A stretch of DNA of 39,564 bases from Kitasatospora sp. CB01950 (GCF_001905465.1 NZ_LISX01000001.1:965284-1004847), one strand, 5' to 3'. Shown: positions 7,631 to 15,929, counted from the stretch's first letter. The notes: generated by a model from the sequence alone, not told the origin. Translations and numbers: made by a program.

Positions 7631-7930
7631 TCAGCCCGCCGCCACCGTGAAGCGACTGCCGTTGCGGACCCCCAGCCGCGCCGAGACCGGCAGCTCCGCC
7701 GCGTGCCGCACGGTCAGCTCGCCCACCCCCGTGCCCAGCCGCACCGTCCGCTGCCCCCGGTACCGGAACGACACCGCCAGCACGTGCGGTCCCGCCGCCA
7801 CCGGCACCCGGTTGACACCCCAACGGGCCGCCGATTCCACGCCGTCCACGTCCACCACCGGCACGGTCGCCACCCGGTGGAACCAGGCCGTGAACCGGTG
7901 CGGCCGCACCTCGACCACCAGCATCGCCAT
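7631..7930 (-). CDS. small beta-rich protein of unknown function
   Basis: 99 residues starting MAMLVVEVRPHRF. I do not recognise a named family. The alternating hydrophobic pattern (MLVVEVRPHRFTAWFHRV, HVLAVSFRYRGQRTVRLG, GELTVRHAAELPVSARLG) suggests a small beta-sandwich or barrel; there is no signal peptide or membrane span. The ATG at 7930 is chosen because GGGAGGGG lies eight bases upstream; a frame extending to 7990 lacks this. It is divergent from the membrane protein gene at 8072. Confidence 0.65.
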   Translation of the reverse strand: MAMLVVEVRPHRFTAWFHRVATVPVVDVDGVESAARWGVNRVPVAAGPHVLAVSFRYRGQRTVRLGTGVGELTVRHAAELPVSARLGVRNGSRFTVAAG

Positions 7931-8071
7931 CGCAGACACCCCTCCCGCCGATCGGTCCCGTTTCAACGTAACTCCGGGAGGCCGCCTCAACCGGCGTTAC
8001 CAGGAAGGTGAGTTGACGGTTCCGGGCACCCGCTGCCGACACCGCGTCCGGGCGCTTGCGAGAATCCCCGC

Positions 8072-9967
8072 ATGTCGCCGCACCCCCCGCCCCCGCTGCC
8101 CGCCGCGCCCCCGCTGACGCTGGCCGCCGCCGACCAGTGGCGGGCCGCCCGGGTGTGGCCGCGCCTGGAGAGCCGCTGGCTGGCGCTGCTGCCGGCGGTG
8201 ACGGTGCTGCTGGCGATCGCGCTCGACCGGACCCCGGAACGGTGCGACGCGTGGCAGTCCTGCGTCGTGCCGTACGCGGAGAGCGCCGCCCCCGCCGTGC
8301 TGCTGGCGGAGTTCCTGGTGCTGTGGCTGCGCCCGCGCGGCAACTGGGCGGTGCCGGCCGTGGTCGGCCCGCTGCTCTGGTTCCTGCCGAACGCACTGCC
8401 CGGCCCCTGGCTGCCGACCGTCGCCTGCGCCGCGCACCTCGCGCTGGCCGGCGCGCTGTACCGGGTGGCGGCCGGCCGCCGTCGCGCCCGCGCCCAACTG
8501 GCCACGCTGATGGGCCCGTCCGTGCCCTACCCGTGGACGCTGGCGGGCGGCGACTCCCCGTTCGGCCCGCCGGTCGCGCCCCGGATCCGCCAGGTCCTGG
8601 CCGCCCTGCTCGCGGTGGGCGCGGTGGTGCTGCTGGCCGTCGGCGTGTCACGGACCGAGGAGGACCTCCGCCGGGCGGCCGGCGCCGACCAGGTGCGGGC
8701 CACCGTGCGCAGCGTCCACCCGGACGGCGACGGCGCCACCGTCGTCTACCGGCAACTGCACGATGTCGAGGACCTCACCGCCGAGGTGGGCGGCGAGCGC
8801 ACGGTCGGCGAGGACGTCCCGCTGCTGGCCGACGGCGCCGGCTGGACCAGGGCCGCCGACGAACGGCAGGACTCCACCTCGTGGTGGCTCGGCGTCGGCG
8901 CGGCCGGCACCTGCGCCGCCCTGCTGGCCCTGTCCGCGCACCGCACCGCCCGCGAACGCCGCCCCACCGCGGACGGCCCCGCCCTGCGGATCAGGGTCCG
9001 GTGGGACCTGAACGGCGACCTGACGGTGCTGCCCGCCGACGGCGGCGACCGCGAGCCCGGCCTGTGGCGGCTGCGCGGGGCCGACCACGACGCCTTCTAC
9101 GCGCCCGCCGACGAGGACGGCCCGGCCGAGTGGCTGCCCATGACCGCCCTGGAGACCGACGAGGACGACGAGGAGGAGGAGGGCGGGCCGACCGAGGCCA
9201 CCGACCCCGTCGGGGCCCTGCTCTACCAGGGCCCCGACGGCGGCCGCCGTCAGCTCCTGGTGCTCCGCTCCCCGGACGAGCCGCACCTGTGGATGGCCTG
9301 GCCGACCGCCGCCCGGGCCGTCCCGCCCCGGTGGCGCCGCGGCCGCGGCTCGGCCCCGGACGGCGTGCTGGTGCAGGCCGCCGCCGCCCGCGACCTGGAA
9401 CAGGACCTCGCCGACCACCCCGACCCGCACCCGGAGGAGGCCCGGGCGTTCGGCCTGCCCGTCGCGCTGCGCTGCGCCGTGGGCCCGCTCGCGGCCGGGC
9501 TGATCGGCCTCGCGATGAGCTGGACCCCCGAGGGCGGCGTGCTCGGCGGCCTGGTCCGCCCGCTGTTCCTGGGCGGGGCGACGCTGATCGGCCTCGTCAA
9601 CACCTTCGCCTGGCACTTGGAGGTGGACCGCGACGGCGTCGCCTACAGCGGCGGGCTGCTGCGGCGCCGGCTGGACTGGCCGCAGGTGAAGGCGGCGGCG
9701 GTGCACCGGGGCCGGTTCACCCTGCGCGGCAGCCGCGGCGTGGACTTCGGCTTCGCGGCCTTCCCGGCCCGGATGCTGCACCGCCACTTCGGCGGCCCGT
9801 ACGACCCGCAGCAGCTCGCCCGCACGGTCTCCGTCCTCGCCCGCCGCCCGGAGCGCCGTCCGCTCACCGTGCTGCCCGGGAACCCGGCCGGCCCGGCGCT
9901 GCTGGTCAACCGCCTCGCGCTGGCCGGGTACGCGGTGTGGGCGGTGGGCCAGTACCTGCTGCCCTGA
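8072..9967 (+). CDS. multi-spanning membrane protein with C-terminal PH-like segment
   Basis: 631 residues, unnamed. Hydrophobic spans fall near 36-51, 73-87, 92-110, 114-131 and 174-193; then a soluble region (about 194-265), a further span near 270-288, a long soluble region with an acidic run (ETDEDDEEEEGG), and two spans near 480-530. The tail WHLEVDRDGVAYSGGLLRRR followed by LDWPQVKAAAVH resembles the bacterial PH-like domains (bPH_6 type) found at the end of actinobacterial membrane proteins. Role unknown. The ATG at 8072 has only a weak upstream site. An overlapping frame from 8056 to 9990 on the same strand is Arg/Pro/Gly-rich nonsense and was discarded. Confidence 0.8.
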   Translation: MSPHPPPPLPAAPPLTLAAADQWRAARVWPRLESRWLALLPAVTVLLAIALDRTPERCDAWQSCVVPYAESAAPAVLLAEFLVLWLRPRGNWAVPAVVGPLLWFLPNALPGPWLPTVACAAHLALAGALYRVAAGRRRARAQLATLMGPSVPYPWTLAGGDSPFGPPVAPRIRQVLAALLAVGAVVLLAVGVSRTEEDLRRAAGADQVRATVRSVHPDGDGATVVYRQLHDVEDLTAEVGGERTVGEDVPLLADGAGWTRAADERQDSTSWWLGVGAAGTCAALLALSAHRTARERRPTADGPALRIRVRWDLNGDLTVLPADGGDREPGLWRLRGADHDAFYAPADEDGPAEWLPMTALETDEDDEEEEGGPTEATDPVGALLYQGPDGGRRQLLVLRSPDEPHLWMAWPTAARAVPPRWRRGRGSAPDGVLVQAAAARDLEQDLADHPDPHPEEARAFGLPVALRCAVGPLAAGLIGLAMSWTPEGGVLGGLVRPLFLGGATLIGLVNTFAWHLEVDRDGVAYSGGLLRRRLDWPQVKAAAVHRGRFTLRGSRGVDFGFAAFPARMLHRHFGGPYDPQQLARTVSVLARRPERRPLTVLPGNPAGPALLVNRLALAGYAVWAVGQYLLP

Positions 9968-9973
9968 CCGTCG

Positions 9974-11437
9974 TCAGGCCGGGCAGCTGATCTCGTTGCC
10001 GCTCTCCGCCCCGGCCACCGGGCCGCTCTCCGCGGTGTCCGGCTCGGGTGCGGCGGGGCCGGACGGGCCGCGGTAGTCGCTGCCGACCACCACCTGGAAG
10101 GTCTGGCCCTGGTGCGGGACCCGGACCAGCTCGGCGTCCGGCAGCGCGGCGGCCAGCACCTTCACCGACTCGTCCCAGCGCGGGTCGTAGCGGATCACGG
10201 TGCGGGTCGCGGCCGGGCCGTTGCCGGGCGCGTTGGACGGGGTGCCGGTGGTGGCGAACCCGGCCTTGCGCAGGTCCTCGTCCACCCGGTTGCCCAGGCC
10301 CTGCACGCCCGCGCCGTTCAGCACCTGCACCCGCACCTGGTCCGGGGGAACCGTTCCGGCAGCGGGCGCGGGCGCCGGCGAGGAGGCCGCCGGGGCCGGA
10401 CCGGTCAGCGACCGCCCGGCCCGGACGGCGTCGAACAGCGCCTTCGCGCCCTTCTCGTCCCACAGCACGGTGGAGCCCCAGCCCGGCACCGGGTGGTCCA
10501 CCGAGGACAGCGGCACCGTCGCGAAGTCCGCGTTCGACGCCGACAGGTCCTTCAACCGGCTCGCGAAATCCAGCAGTTCGGCATTGCCGAGGCCCTTGTC
10601 CACCTTCACCGACCGCAGCACGGTGTCCATCACCGAGGTCAGCTTCGCCGGGTTGAGCAGGGTGCCGCCGGAGGACGCCTGGTGCAGCAGCTGCGCCAGG
10701 AACTTCTGCTGGCGGTGCATCCGCCCCAGGTCCGAGGAGCCGTCGACGTGCCGGGCCCGGACGTAGCGCAGCGCCCCCGCGCCGTCCAGCCGGCTGGTGC
10801 CGGCCGGCAGGTCGAGACCCGAGTACTCGTCCTTCAACGGTTTGGGCGTGCACACCTGGACGCCGCCGAGGGCGTCCACGGTGGAGACGAAGCCGAGGAA
10901 GTTCACCTCGATGTAGTGGTCGATCCGCAGCCCGGTGCTCTGCTCCACGGTGCGCACGGCCAGCGGCGCCCCGCCCATCCCGTACGCGGCGTTGATCTTG
11001 CCCTTGGAGGCGGCGACCTGCTTGCCGGACACCCGGTCCTGGTGCGCGGGGATGTCGACGTACGAGTCGCGCGGCACCGAGACCACGGTGGCCCGGCCGT
11101 GGTCCGCCGACAGCTGGACGATCATCATGGTGTCGGTGCAGTGGCAGGACTCGCCGCCCGCGTGCAGCAGGTCCTTCAGGGTGGCCTCCGGGATGCCCGC
11201 CCGGTCGTCGGTGCCGACCACCAGGAAGGTCGACGCCCCGTCGTCCGCGGGCCGGTCCGGGCCGCCGATCGCGTCCACCCGCCCCAGCGAGGAGCCGACG
11301 CCGTTCAGCACCGCCCAACCCGCGCACGAACTGGCCAGCACCGAGAAGGAGAGCGCGCCCGCCGTCCACAGCCCCCAACGCCGCCGGCGCGGCGGCATCG
11401 GTCCGGGCAGACGTTCGGACTGTCGCTGAGCAGGCAT
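9974..11437 (-). CDS. LCP family protein 2, with LytR_C domain
   Basis: 487 residues. Short basic cytoplasmic tail (PPRRRRW), one membrane span (about 22-45), LCP catalytic domain (about 70-240) and a C-terminal LytR_C domain (about 350-450) reading VRVQVLNGAGVQGLGNRV. Catalytic landmarks are FLVVGTDDRAG, TDTMMIVQLS, VVSVPRDSYVDIP, KGKINAAYGMGG and ALRYVRARH, so the pyrophosphate-binding arginines appear intact. A GESCHC stretch in the first loop may form a disulfide outside the cell. It should transfer a glycopolymer to peptidoglycan. It is divergent from the GT2 gene (104 bp between starts). The start at MPAQRQ is supported by a TAGCAT box seven bases upstream; a later start at MPPRRRR (11398) is possible. 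Confidence 0.9.
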   Translation of the reverse strand: MPAQRQSERLPGPMPPRRRRWGLWTAGALSFSVLASSCAGWAVLNGVGSSLGRVDAIGGPDRPADDGASTFLVVGTDDRAGIPEATLKDLLHAGGESCHCTDTMMIVQLSADHGRATVVSVPRDSYVDIPAHQDRVSGKQVAASKGKINAAYGMGGAPLAVRTVEQSTGLRIDHYIEVNFLGFVSTVDALGGVQVCTPKPLKDEYSGLDLPAGTSRLDGAGALRYVRARHVDGSSDLGRMHRQQKFLAQLLHQASSGGTLLNPAKLTSVMDTVLRSVKVDKGLGNAELLDFASRLKDLSASNADFATVPLSSVDHPVPGWGSTVLWDEKGAKALFDAVRAGRSLTGPAPAASSPAPAPAAGTVPPDQVRVQVLNGAGVQGLGNRVDEDLRKAGFATTGTPSNAPGNGPAATRTVIRYDPRWDESVKVLAAALPDAELVRVPHQGQTFQVVVGSDYRGPSGPAAPEPDTAESGPVAGAESGNEISCPA

Positions 11438-11444
11438 TCTTCGG

Positions 11445-11450
11445 ATGCTA
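11445..11450 (-). promoter_or_regulatory. -10 box TAGCAT, probable leaderless start of LCP 2
   Basis: TAGCAT on the minus strand ends seven bases before the ATG at 11437, so transcription would begin at or next to the start codon. No Shine-Dalgarno fits in between. A -35 box is not recognisable. Confidence 0.45.
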
Positions 11451-11503
11451 GGCGCTGTGCCCCGCCGCACCCGGGCGGCGCGCCGGGCCGGGGCCCACCC
11501 CGC

Positions 11504-11533
11504 CCGACACCGGCCGGTCCGCGCCGGTACGCT
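11504..11533 (+). promoter_or_regulatory. promoter CCGACA-18-TACGCT for the GT2 gene, probably leaderless
   Basis: CCGACA (11504-11509) and TACGCT (11528-11533) are 18 bp apart, and eight bases separate the -10 from the ATG at 11542. That places the expected transcription start on the ATG. No ribosome-binding site is present. Confidence 0.45.
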
Positions 11534-11541
11534 CGGGCACG

Positions 11542-12585
11542 ATGAACATCAAGGCTGCTGAGGAGCTGCCGGCGGTCTCCGTGATCATGCCGGTGCTCGA
11601 CGAGGAACGTCACCTGCGCACCGCCGTCCACCGGATCCTGGAACAGGAGTACGGCGGCGAACTGGAGGTGGTGATCGCACTCGGCCCGTCCACCGACCGG
11701 ACCGACGAGATCGCCGCCGCCCTGGTCGCCGAGGACCCCCGGGTGCGCACCGTCCCCAACCCGACCGGCCGCACCCCCGCCGGCCTGAACGCCGCGATCC
11801 GCGCCAGCCGGTACCCCGTGGTGGTCCGGGTGGACGGCCACGGGCTGCTGACGCCCGGTTACATCGCCACCGCCGTCCGGCTGCTCGACGAGATGGACGC
11901 CGCCAACGTCGGCGGCATCATGCACGCCGAGGGCGAGACCGAGTGGGAGCGGGCCGTCGCCACCGCGATGACCTCGAAGATAGGCGTGGGCAACGCGGCC
12001 TTCCACACCGGCGGCCTGGCCGGTGCCGCCGACACCGTCTACCTCGGGGTGTTCCGGCGCGAGGTGCTGGAGCAGCAGGGCGGCTACAACGAGGAGTTCA
12101 TCCGCGCCCAGGACTGGGAGCTGAACTACCGGATCCGGCAGGCCGGCGGGCTGGTCTGGTTCACCCCGCAGCTGAAGGTCACCTACCGGCCCCGGCCGAG
12201 CGTGCGCGCCCTCGCCAAGCAGTACAAGGATTACGGCCGCTGGCGCCGGGTCGTCACCCGCTACCACCGCGGCTCGGTCAACCTGCGCTACCTGGCCCCG
12301 CCGGCCGCCCTGCTCGGCGTGGTCGGCGGCCTGGTGCTGGGCGCCGCGCTGCACCCGGTGTTCCTGGTGCTGCCCGGCGGCTACTTCGCGGCGATCGTCG
12401 CGGGCGGCCTGGCGGAGGGCCGCGGCCTGTCCGCCAAGGCCCGGCTGCAGGTCCCGCCGGCGCTCGCCACCATGCACCTCAGCTGGGGCTTCGGCTTCCT
12501 CACCTCGCCGCGCAAGCTGGCCCGCAAGGTGATCGCCTCCACCCCGCCCGCACCGATCGACCCGGCCGCCGCCACCGGCGTCTGA
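11542..12585 (+). CDS. family 2 glycosyltransferase (ExoA-like), membrane attached
   Basis: 347 residues. N-terminal GT-A fold of GT2: SVIMPVLDEERHL at the start, an ALGPSTDRTDEI nucleotide-binding segment, RVDGHG in the place of the DXD metal site (Asp 98), and RAQDWELNYRIRQAGG as the acceptor/catalytic-base region. Two hydrophobic stretches (about 255-275 and 278-295) suggest membrane association, as in ExoA-type polysaccharide enzymes. It should extend a lipid-linked glycan on the cytoplasmic face. It lies between two LCP genes and next to an acyltransferase gene, consistent with making a wall glycopolymer. Sugar donor unknown. Confidence 0.9.
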   Translation: MNIKAAEELPAVSVIMPVLDEERHLRTAVHRILEQEYGGELEVVIALGPSTDRTDEIAAALVAEDPRVRTVPNPTGRTPAGLNAAIRASRYPVVVRVDGHGLLTPGYIATAVRLLDEMDAANVGGIMHAEGETEWERAVATAMTSKIGVGNAAFHTGGLAGAADTVYLGVFRREVLEQQGGYNEEFIRAQDWELNYRIRQAGGLVWFTPQLKVTYRPRPSVRALAKQYKDYGRWRRVVTRYHRGSVNLRYLAPPAALLGVVGGLVLGAALHPVFLVLPGGYFAAIVAGGLAEGRGLSAKARLQVPPALATMHLSWGFGFLTSPRKLARKVIASTPPAPIDPAAATGV

Positions 12586-12596
12586 CGCACCGTCCA

Positions 12597-12631
12597 GGAC
12601 GGCCCCCGGGAACGCCGGACGGGGGCCGTCC
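12597..12631 (+). terminator. hairpin terminator after the GT2 gene
   Basis: GGACGGCCCCCG (12597-12608) pairs perfectly with CGGGGGCCGTCC (12620-12631) around an 11-base loop. It directly precedes the -10 box of the next gene, so the acyltransferase is probably transcribed separately. Confidence 0.8.
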
Positions 12632-12639
12632 GCCCGCGC

Positions 12640-12645
12640 TAGGGT
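12640..12645 (+). promoter_or_regulatory. -10 box TAGGGT, probable leaderless start of the acyltransferase
   Basis: TAGGGT ends six bases before the ATG at 12652, and no Shine-Dalgarno is possible in this space. The would-be -35 falls in the 3' arm of the preceding terminator hairpin. Confidence 0.5.
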
Positions 12646-12651
12646 CGCGCC

Positions 12652-13269
12652 ATGACGAGCAGCGACCCCAGGATCGAGGCCACCGCCGACGTCGACCCGC
12701 GCGCCGCCGTCGGCCCGGGCAGCACCGTCTGGCACCTCGCCCAGGTCCGCGAGCACGCCGAGATCGGCGCCGAGTGCATCATCGGCCGCGGCGCGTACGT
12801 CGGCCCCGGCGTGAAGCTCGGCGACCGGGTCAAACTCCAGAACCACGCCCTGGTGTACGAGCCCGCGGTACTGGAGGACGGCGTCTTCGTCGGTCCCGCC
12901 GCCGTGCTCACCAACGATCTGTACCCGCGCTCCGTCGACCCCGACGGCCGGCTCAAGCGCGGCGACGACTGGCACGCCCGCGGCGTCACCCTCCGGCAGG
13001 GCTGCTCGATCGGCGGCCGGGCCGTGCTGGTGGCCGGCGTCACCGTCGGCCGGTGGGCACTGGTCGCGGCCGGCGCGGTGGTGCACCGGGACGTCCCCGA
13101 CTTCGCGCTGGTGGTCGGCGTGCCCGCCCGCCGGGTCAAGTGGGTCGGCCGGGCCGGCGAACCGCTGGAACCCGCGGGCGACGGCCGCTGGCGCTGCCCG
13201 CGCACCGGCGAGCAGTACACCGAGACCGCCCCCGACACCCTCGTCCCGGACGCCGAACTCCCGGCCTGA
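12652..13269 (+). CDS. left-handed beta-helix acyltransferase, WbpD/WxcM-N-like
   Basis: 205 residues. Hexapeptide repeats run from about residue 8 to 165: ATADVDPRAAVGPGSTVWH, AEIGAECIIGRGAYVG, VKLGDRVKLQNHALVYEPA, EDGVFVGPAAVLTNDLYPR, SIGGRAVLVAGVTVG, ALVAAGAVVHRDVPDFALV. The NHALVYEPA and FVGPAAVLTNDLYPR blocks are those of sugar N-acetyltransferases such as WbpD, which acetylate a UDP-3-amino sugar before polymer assembly. After the helix a small tail contains WRCPRTGEQY, as in actinobacterial relatives. It probably modifies the sugar used by the neighbouring glycosyltransferase and LCP genes; the actual acceptor is not known. Confidence 0.87.
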   Translation: MTSSDPRIEATADVDPRAAVGPGSTVWHLAQVREHAEIGAECIIGRGAYVGPGVKLGDRVKLQNHALVYEPAVLEDGVFVGPAAVLTNDLYPRSVDPDGRLKRGDDWHARGVTLRQGCSIGGRAVLVAGVTVGRWALVAAGAVVHRDVPDFALVVGVPARRVKWVGRAGEPLEPAGDGRWRCPRTGEQYTETAPDTLVPDAELPA

Positions 13270-13274
13270 GCAGG

Positions 13275-14891
13275 CTACTTGGCCTTCGACGCGCACACGT
13301 TGGTGTCGTCCGCCCGGACTCGCTGGAGGTCCTTCGGGGCCTCGGTCGGCGCCGCCGGCGGCCCGCCCGCCCCGACGTAGTCGGCGCCCAGGACCACCGA
13401 CACGCCGCCCGGCCGGCCGCCCGCCCGGACCGCCGTCGCGGGCAGGCCGAGCGTCGCGGCCACCGCCTGCGCCCGGTCCTCCCGGCCCGCCGGGTAGAAC
13501 ACCGAACTGGCCTGGTGGACCTCCGTGTTGGCACCGGCGGCGGACAGTGCGAAGCCCCTCGCCCGCAGCACCGAGACCGCCTTCCCGGCCTGCCCGGGCG
13601 TCCCGGTGCCGTTGCGGACCGTCACCCGCACCGTGTCCGCGTCCGCCGGTGGCTCCGGGGCGCTGTCGGACGGCGACGGCGAGGGCGTCGCCGACGGCTG
13701 CTGGGCGACCTCGGTCAGCGAACGGTCCGCGGCGATCATCGCGAACAGCTGCTGGGCGTCCCCGGGCTTGAGGATCAGCCGGTTGTTGTCCGTCGGGTCG
13801 TCGAGCACCGGCACCGTGGTGAAGGTGATGTTCCGGGGGTTCACCCGGGAGACGTCGAGCGCCAGGTCCTTCAGCCGGCCGACGTCGTTGATGGCGCTGT
13901 CCACGGTCAGCGCCTTGGTGGCGGCGTCCGCCAGGTCCCACAGCTTGCCCGGGCTGGTCAGCGTGTCGCTGCTCTTCATCTTGCGGATCATCGAGCTGAT
14001 GAACTGCTGCTGCAGCGGAATGCGCGTCAGATCGCCCCCCAGGCCCACCGCGTGCCTGGTCCGGACGAACGCCAGCGCCTCCTCGCCCTGCACCACGTGC
14101 CGCCCGGCGGTCATCCGCAGGTGCGAGTACGGGTCGTCGATGGCGGTGGCCGCACACACCTCGACACCGCCGACCGCCGTGGAGAGCGACTTCACCGCCT
14201 CGAAGTTGACCATCATGAAGTGGTTGATCCGGACGCCGGTCAGCTTCTCCACGGTCTTCCAGGTGCACCCCGGGTCCCGACCGGCCTGCCCCAGGCTGGT
14301 GTTGAACATCGCCCGCGTCTCGCCCGGGATCCGCTTCCCGCCGGTTCGGCACTCCGGGACGGCCACCATCAGGTCGCGCGGGATCGACAGCACCGTCGCA
14401 TTGCTGCGGTCCTTGGCGACGTGGAACAGCAGCGTGGTGTCCGCGTGCCCGGCGGACCCCTCGTCGCCGTACGTCCGGCCCAGGCCGACCCGGCTGTCGG
14501 TGCCGATCACCAGCAGGTTCAGCGCGTCGGTCGCCTGCGGGCGCTCCGACTCGTCGCCGACCTGCACCTTCACCGAGGAGATGTTCCGGTTCAGGTGCCG
14601 GTACACGTAGAACGCGCCGCCGCAGCCCGCCACCAGCAGCAGCCCCAGCGCGCCCGCGACCCAGGCCAGCACCCGCCGCCCGCGCACCACCCGGCCGCGC
14701 CGCCGCGCCGACCGGCCGCCCACCACCGCCCTGGCGCCCGCCCGGACGGACGGCCTGGCCCGCGCCGCCCGGGGGCGGCGGCCCGCGTCCAGGTCGAGCC
14801 GGAACTCGCCGGTCGCCGGGTCGAGCACCCACTGATCGGCGGGGTCGACGTCCGACTGCCCCGAGTGGTCCGAGCGGTGTCCGCTGTTCAT
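13275..14891 (-). CDS. LCP family protein 3, with LytR_C domain
   Basis: 538 residues. Acidic then basic cytoplasmic N-terminus including WVLDPATGEFRLDLD, one span (about 74-97), LCP domain (from about 125) with NLLVIGTDSRVG, HADTTLLFHV, VLSIPRDLMVAVP, MFNTSLGQAG and ALAFVRTRHAVG, and a C-terminal LytR_C domain with VRVTVRNGTGTPGQAGK. Four Cys outside the LCP core could form disulfides. The insertion around MVAVPECRTGGKRIPG is longer than in the other two LCP proteins. The start ATG at 14891 is preceded by TAGGGT seven bases upstream; an ORF reaching 15071 would run into non-conserved sequence. It ends five bases after the convergent acyltransferase gene. Confidence 0.9.
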   Translation of the reverse strand: MNSGHRSDHSGQSDVDPADQWVLDPATGEFRLDLDAGRRPRAARARPSVRAGARAVVGGRSARRRGRVVRGRRVLAWVAGALGLLLVAGCGGAFYVYRHLNRNISSVKVQVGDESERPQATDALNLLVIGTDSRVGLGRTYGDEGSAGHADTTLLFHVAKDRSNATVLSIPRDLMVAVPECRTGGKRIPGETRAMFNTSLGQAGRDPGCTWKTVEKLTGVRINHFMMVNFEAVKSLSTAVGGVEVCAATAIDDPYSHLRMTAGRHVVQGEEALAFVRTRHAVGLGGDLTRIPLQQQFISSMIRKMKSSDTLTSPGKLWDLADAATKALTVDSAINDVGRLKDLALDVSRVNPRNITFTTVPVLDDPTDNNRLILKPGDAQQLFAMIAADRSLTEVAQQPSATPSPSPSDSAPEPPADADTVRVTVRNGTGTPGQAGKAVSVLRARGFALSAAGANTEVHQASSVFYPAGREDRAQAVAATLGLPATAVRAGGRPGGVSVVLGADYVGAGGPPAAPTEAPKDLQRVRADDTNVCASKAK

Positions 14892-14898
14892 CCGGGCC

Positions 14899-14904
14899 AC
14901 CCTA
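14899..14904 (-). promoter_or_regulatory. -10 box TAGGGT, probable leaderless start of LCP 3
   Basis: Minus-strand TAGGGT ends seven bases before the ATG at 14891. Same geometry as the boxes before the acyltransferase and LCP 2. No clear -35. Confidence 0.5.
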
Positions 14905-15022
14905 GACGAGCCCGCCCGGCGATCCGCCCGGCTCGGGGCCGCCGTCACCCGCCGGAGCGGCGGGAAGCGACAACGGCGCGCCCCACCGGGACGGTGGCGC
15001 ACGCCGTAGCGGCCCTGATCGC

Positions 15023-15811
15023 TCAGCCGAGCCGCAGAGTCACCCGTTCGGATTCGATCCGCTGCTGCCATTGACGATCCGTCAACTCGTCGGAGTTACG
15101 GCACAGTACGACCGACGCCCCGGCCGCCAGCGGTGCCAGCAGACCCGCCTCCAGGCCCGCCCAGTCGTCGAACGACAGCGTCGACAGAACGCGGCTTCCG
15201 CTGTCCAGGCCCAGCCGCGCCACGCCCTCCCGGGCCAGCGCCACCGCCTGCTCGCCCGTCAGCTTCAGCGCCAGCCCGTCCACCGACGTCTCCAGCGCCA
15301 CCGCCTGCGGATCCACCGGCGAGTACGGGGCGAACCGGTCGCCCTGGCTCGGCACCTCCGCCGCGTAGTCCAGGAACCCTTCCGGCCGCTGCGGGAACCG
15401 GCCGCCCAGCGGGCGCAGCGCCAGCGCCACCCGCTCGCCGGGGCACTCCTGCGCCGCCGCCAGACCGTCCGGACCCGACACCACCAGGTCCGCGTCCTTC
15501 GGCTCGCCGCCCGGCACCGGGACCACGCCCACCGACCAGCACGCCAGCAGCCACACCGCACTCTGCCAGTGCGCCGGCAGCAGCAGCGCCGCCCGGTCGT
15601 CCGGCGAGGCGTTCAGCTCGTCCTGCAACAGGTTGGCCGTCTTCGCCACCCAGTTGTCGAAAGTCTTCGCCGACAACTCCACCCGTTCCCCGGTCGAGTC
15701 GTCGTAGAAGGTCACCAGAGGGCGGGACGGATCGGCACCGGCCCCGGCGCGCAGGTAGGCCTGCAGCAGCTCGGCGGGGGTGCGGGCGTCGGCAGCGAAA
15801 GGCGCAGTCAT
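15023..15811 (-). CDS. TIGR03089-family protein (half adenylation domain)
   Basis: 262 residues. It resembles the N-terminal part of AMP-binding acyl-CoA synthetases (ELSAKTFDNWVAKTANLLQDEL, AALLLPAHWQSAVWLLACWS), and matches the actinobacterial TIGR03089 family as I remember it. It stops where a complete adenylating enzyme would carry its later core motifs and C-terminal lid, and the usual Ser/Thr/Gly-rich P-loop is absent; the corresponding place reads ALKLTGEQAVALAREG. Adenylation is therefore unlikely, and a binding or scaffold role is inferred. The ATG at 15811 has a TAGGCT box ten bases upstream. It lies 131 bp before LCP 3 on the same strand. Confidence 0.82.
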   Translation of the reverse strand: MTAPFAADARTPAELLQAYLRAGAGADPSRPLVTFYDDSTGERVELSAKTFDNWVAKTANLLQDELNASPDDRAALLLPAHWQSAVWLLACWSVGVVPVPGGEPKDADLVVSGPDGLAAAQECPGERVALALRPLGGRFPQRPEGFLDYAAEVPSQGDRFAPYSPVDPQAVALETSVDGLALKLTGEQAVALAREGVARLGLDSGSRVLSTLSFDDWAGLEAGLLAPLAAGASVVLCRNSDELTDRQWQQRIESERVTLRLG

Positions 15812-15929
15812 GGTGCGCCCCAGCCTACGTCCTGTGTACGCCCGGACGGGAGGGTGCCCGCCCGTCCACCCGCCGCGCCGCGTTACCCTCGCAGACGCCC
15901 CCGCCACCCGCACACCCCGAGGAACCCCG

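Noticed and set aside
4168..7650. Long overlapping frames on both strands across the ABC operon (4168-7650 plus, 4244-7318 minus)
   Set aside because: Low-complexity Arg/Pro/Gly/His translations without motifs; the real ATPase and permease motifs are in other frames.
8056..9990. 644-codon plus-strand frame overlapping the membrane protein gene
   Set aside because: Its translation is Arg/Pro-rich noise, while the frame from 8072 has regular membrane spans.
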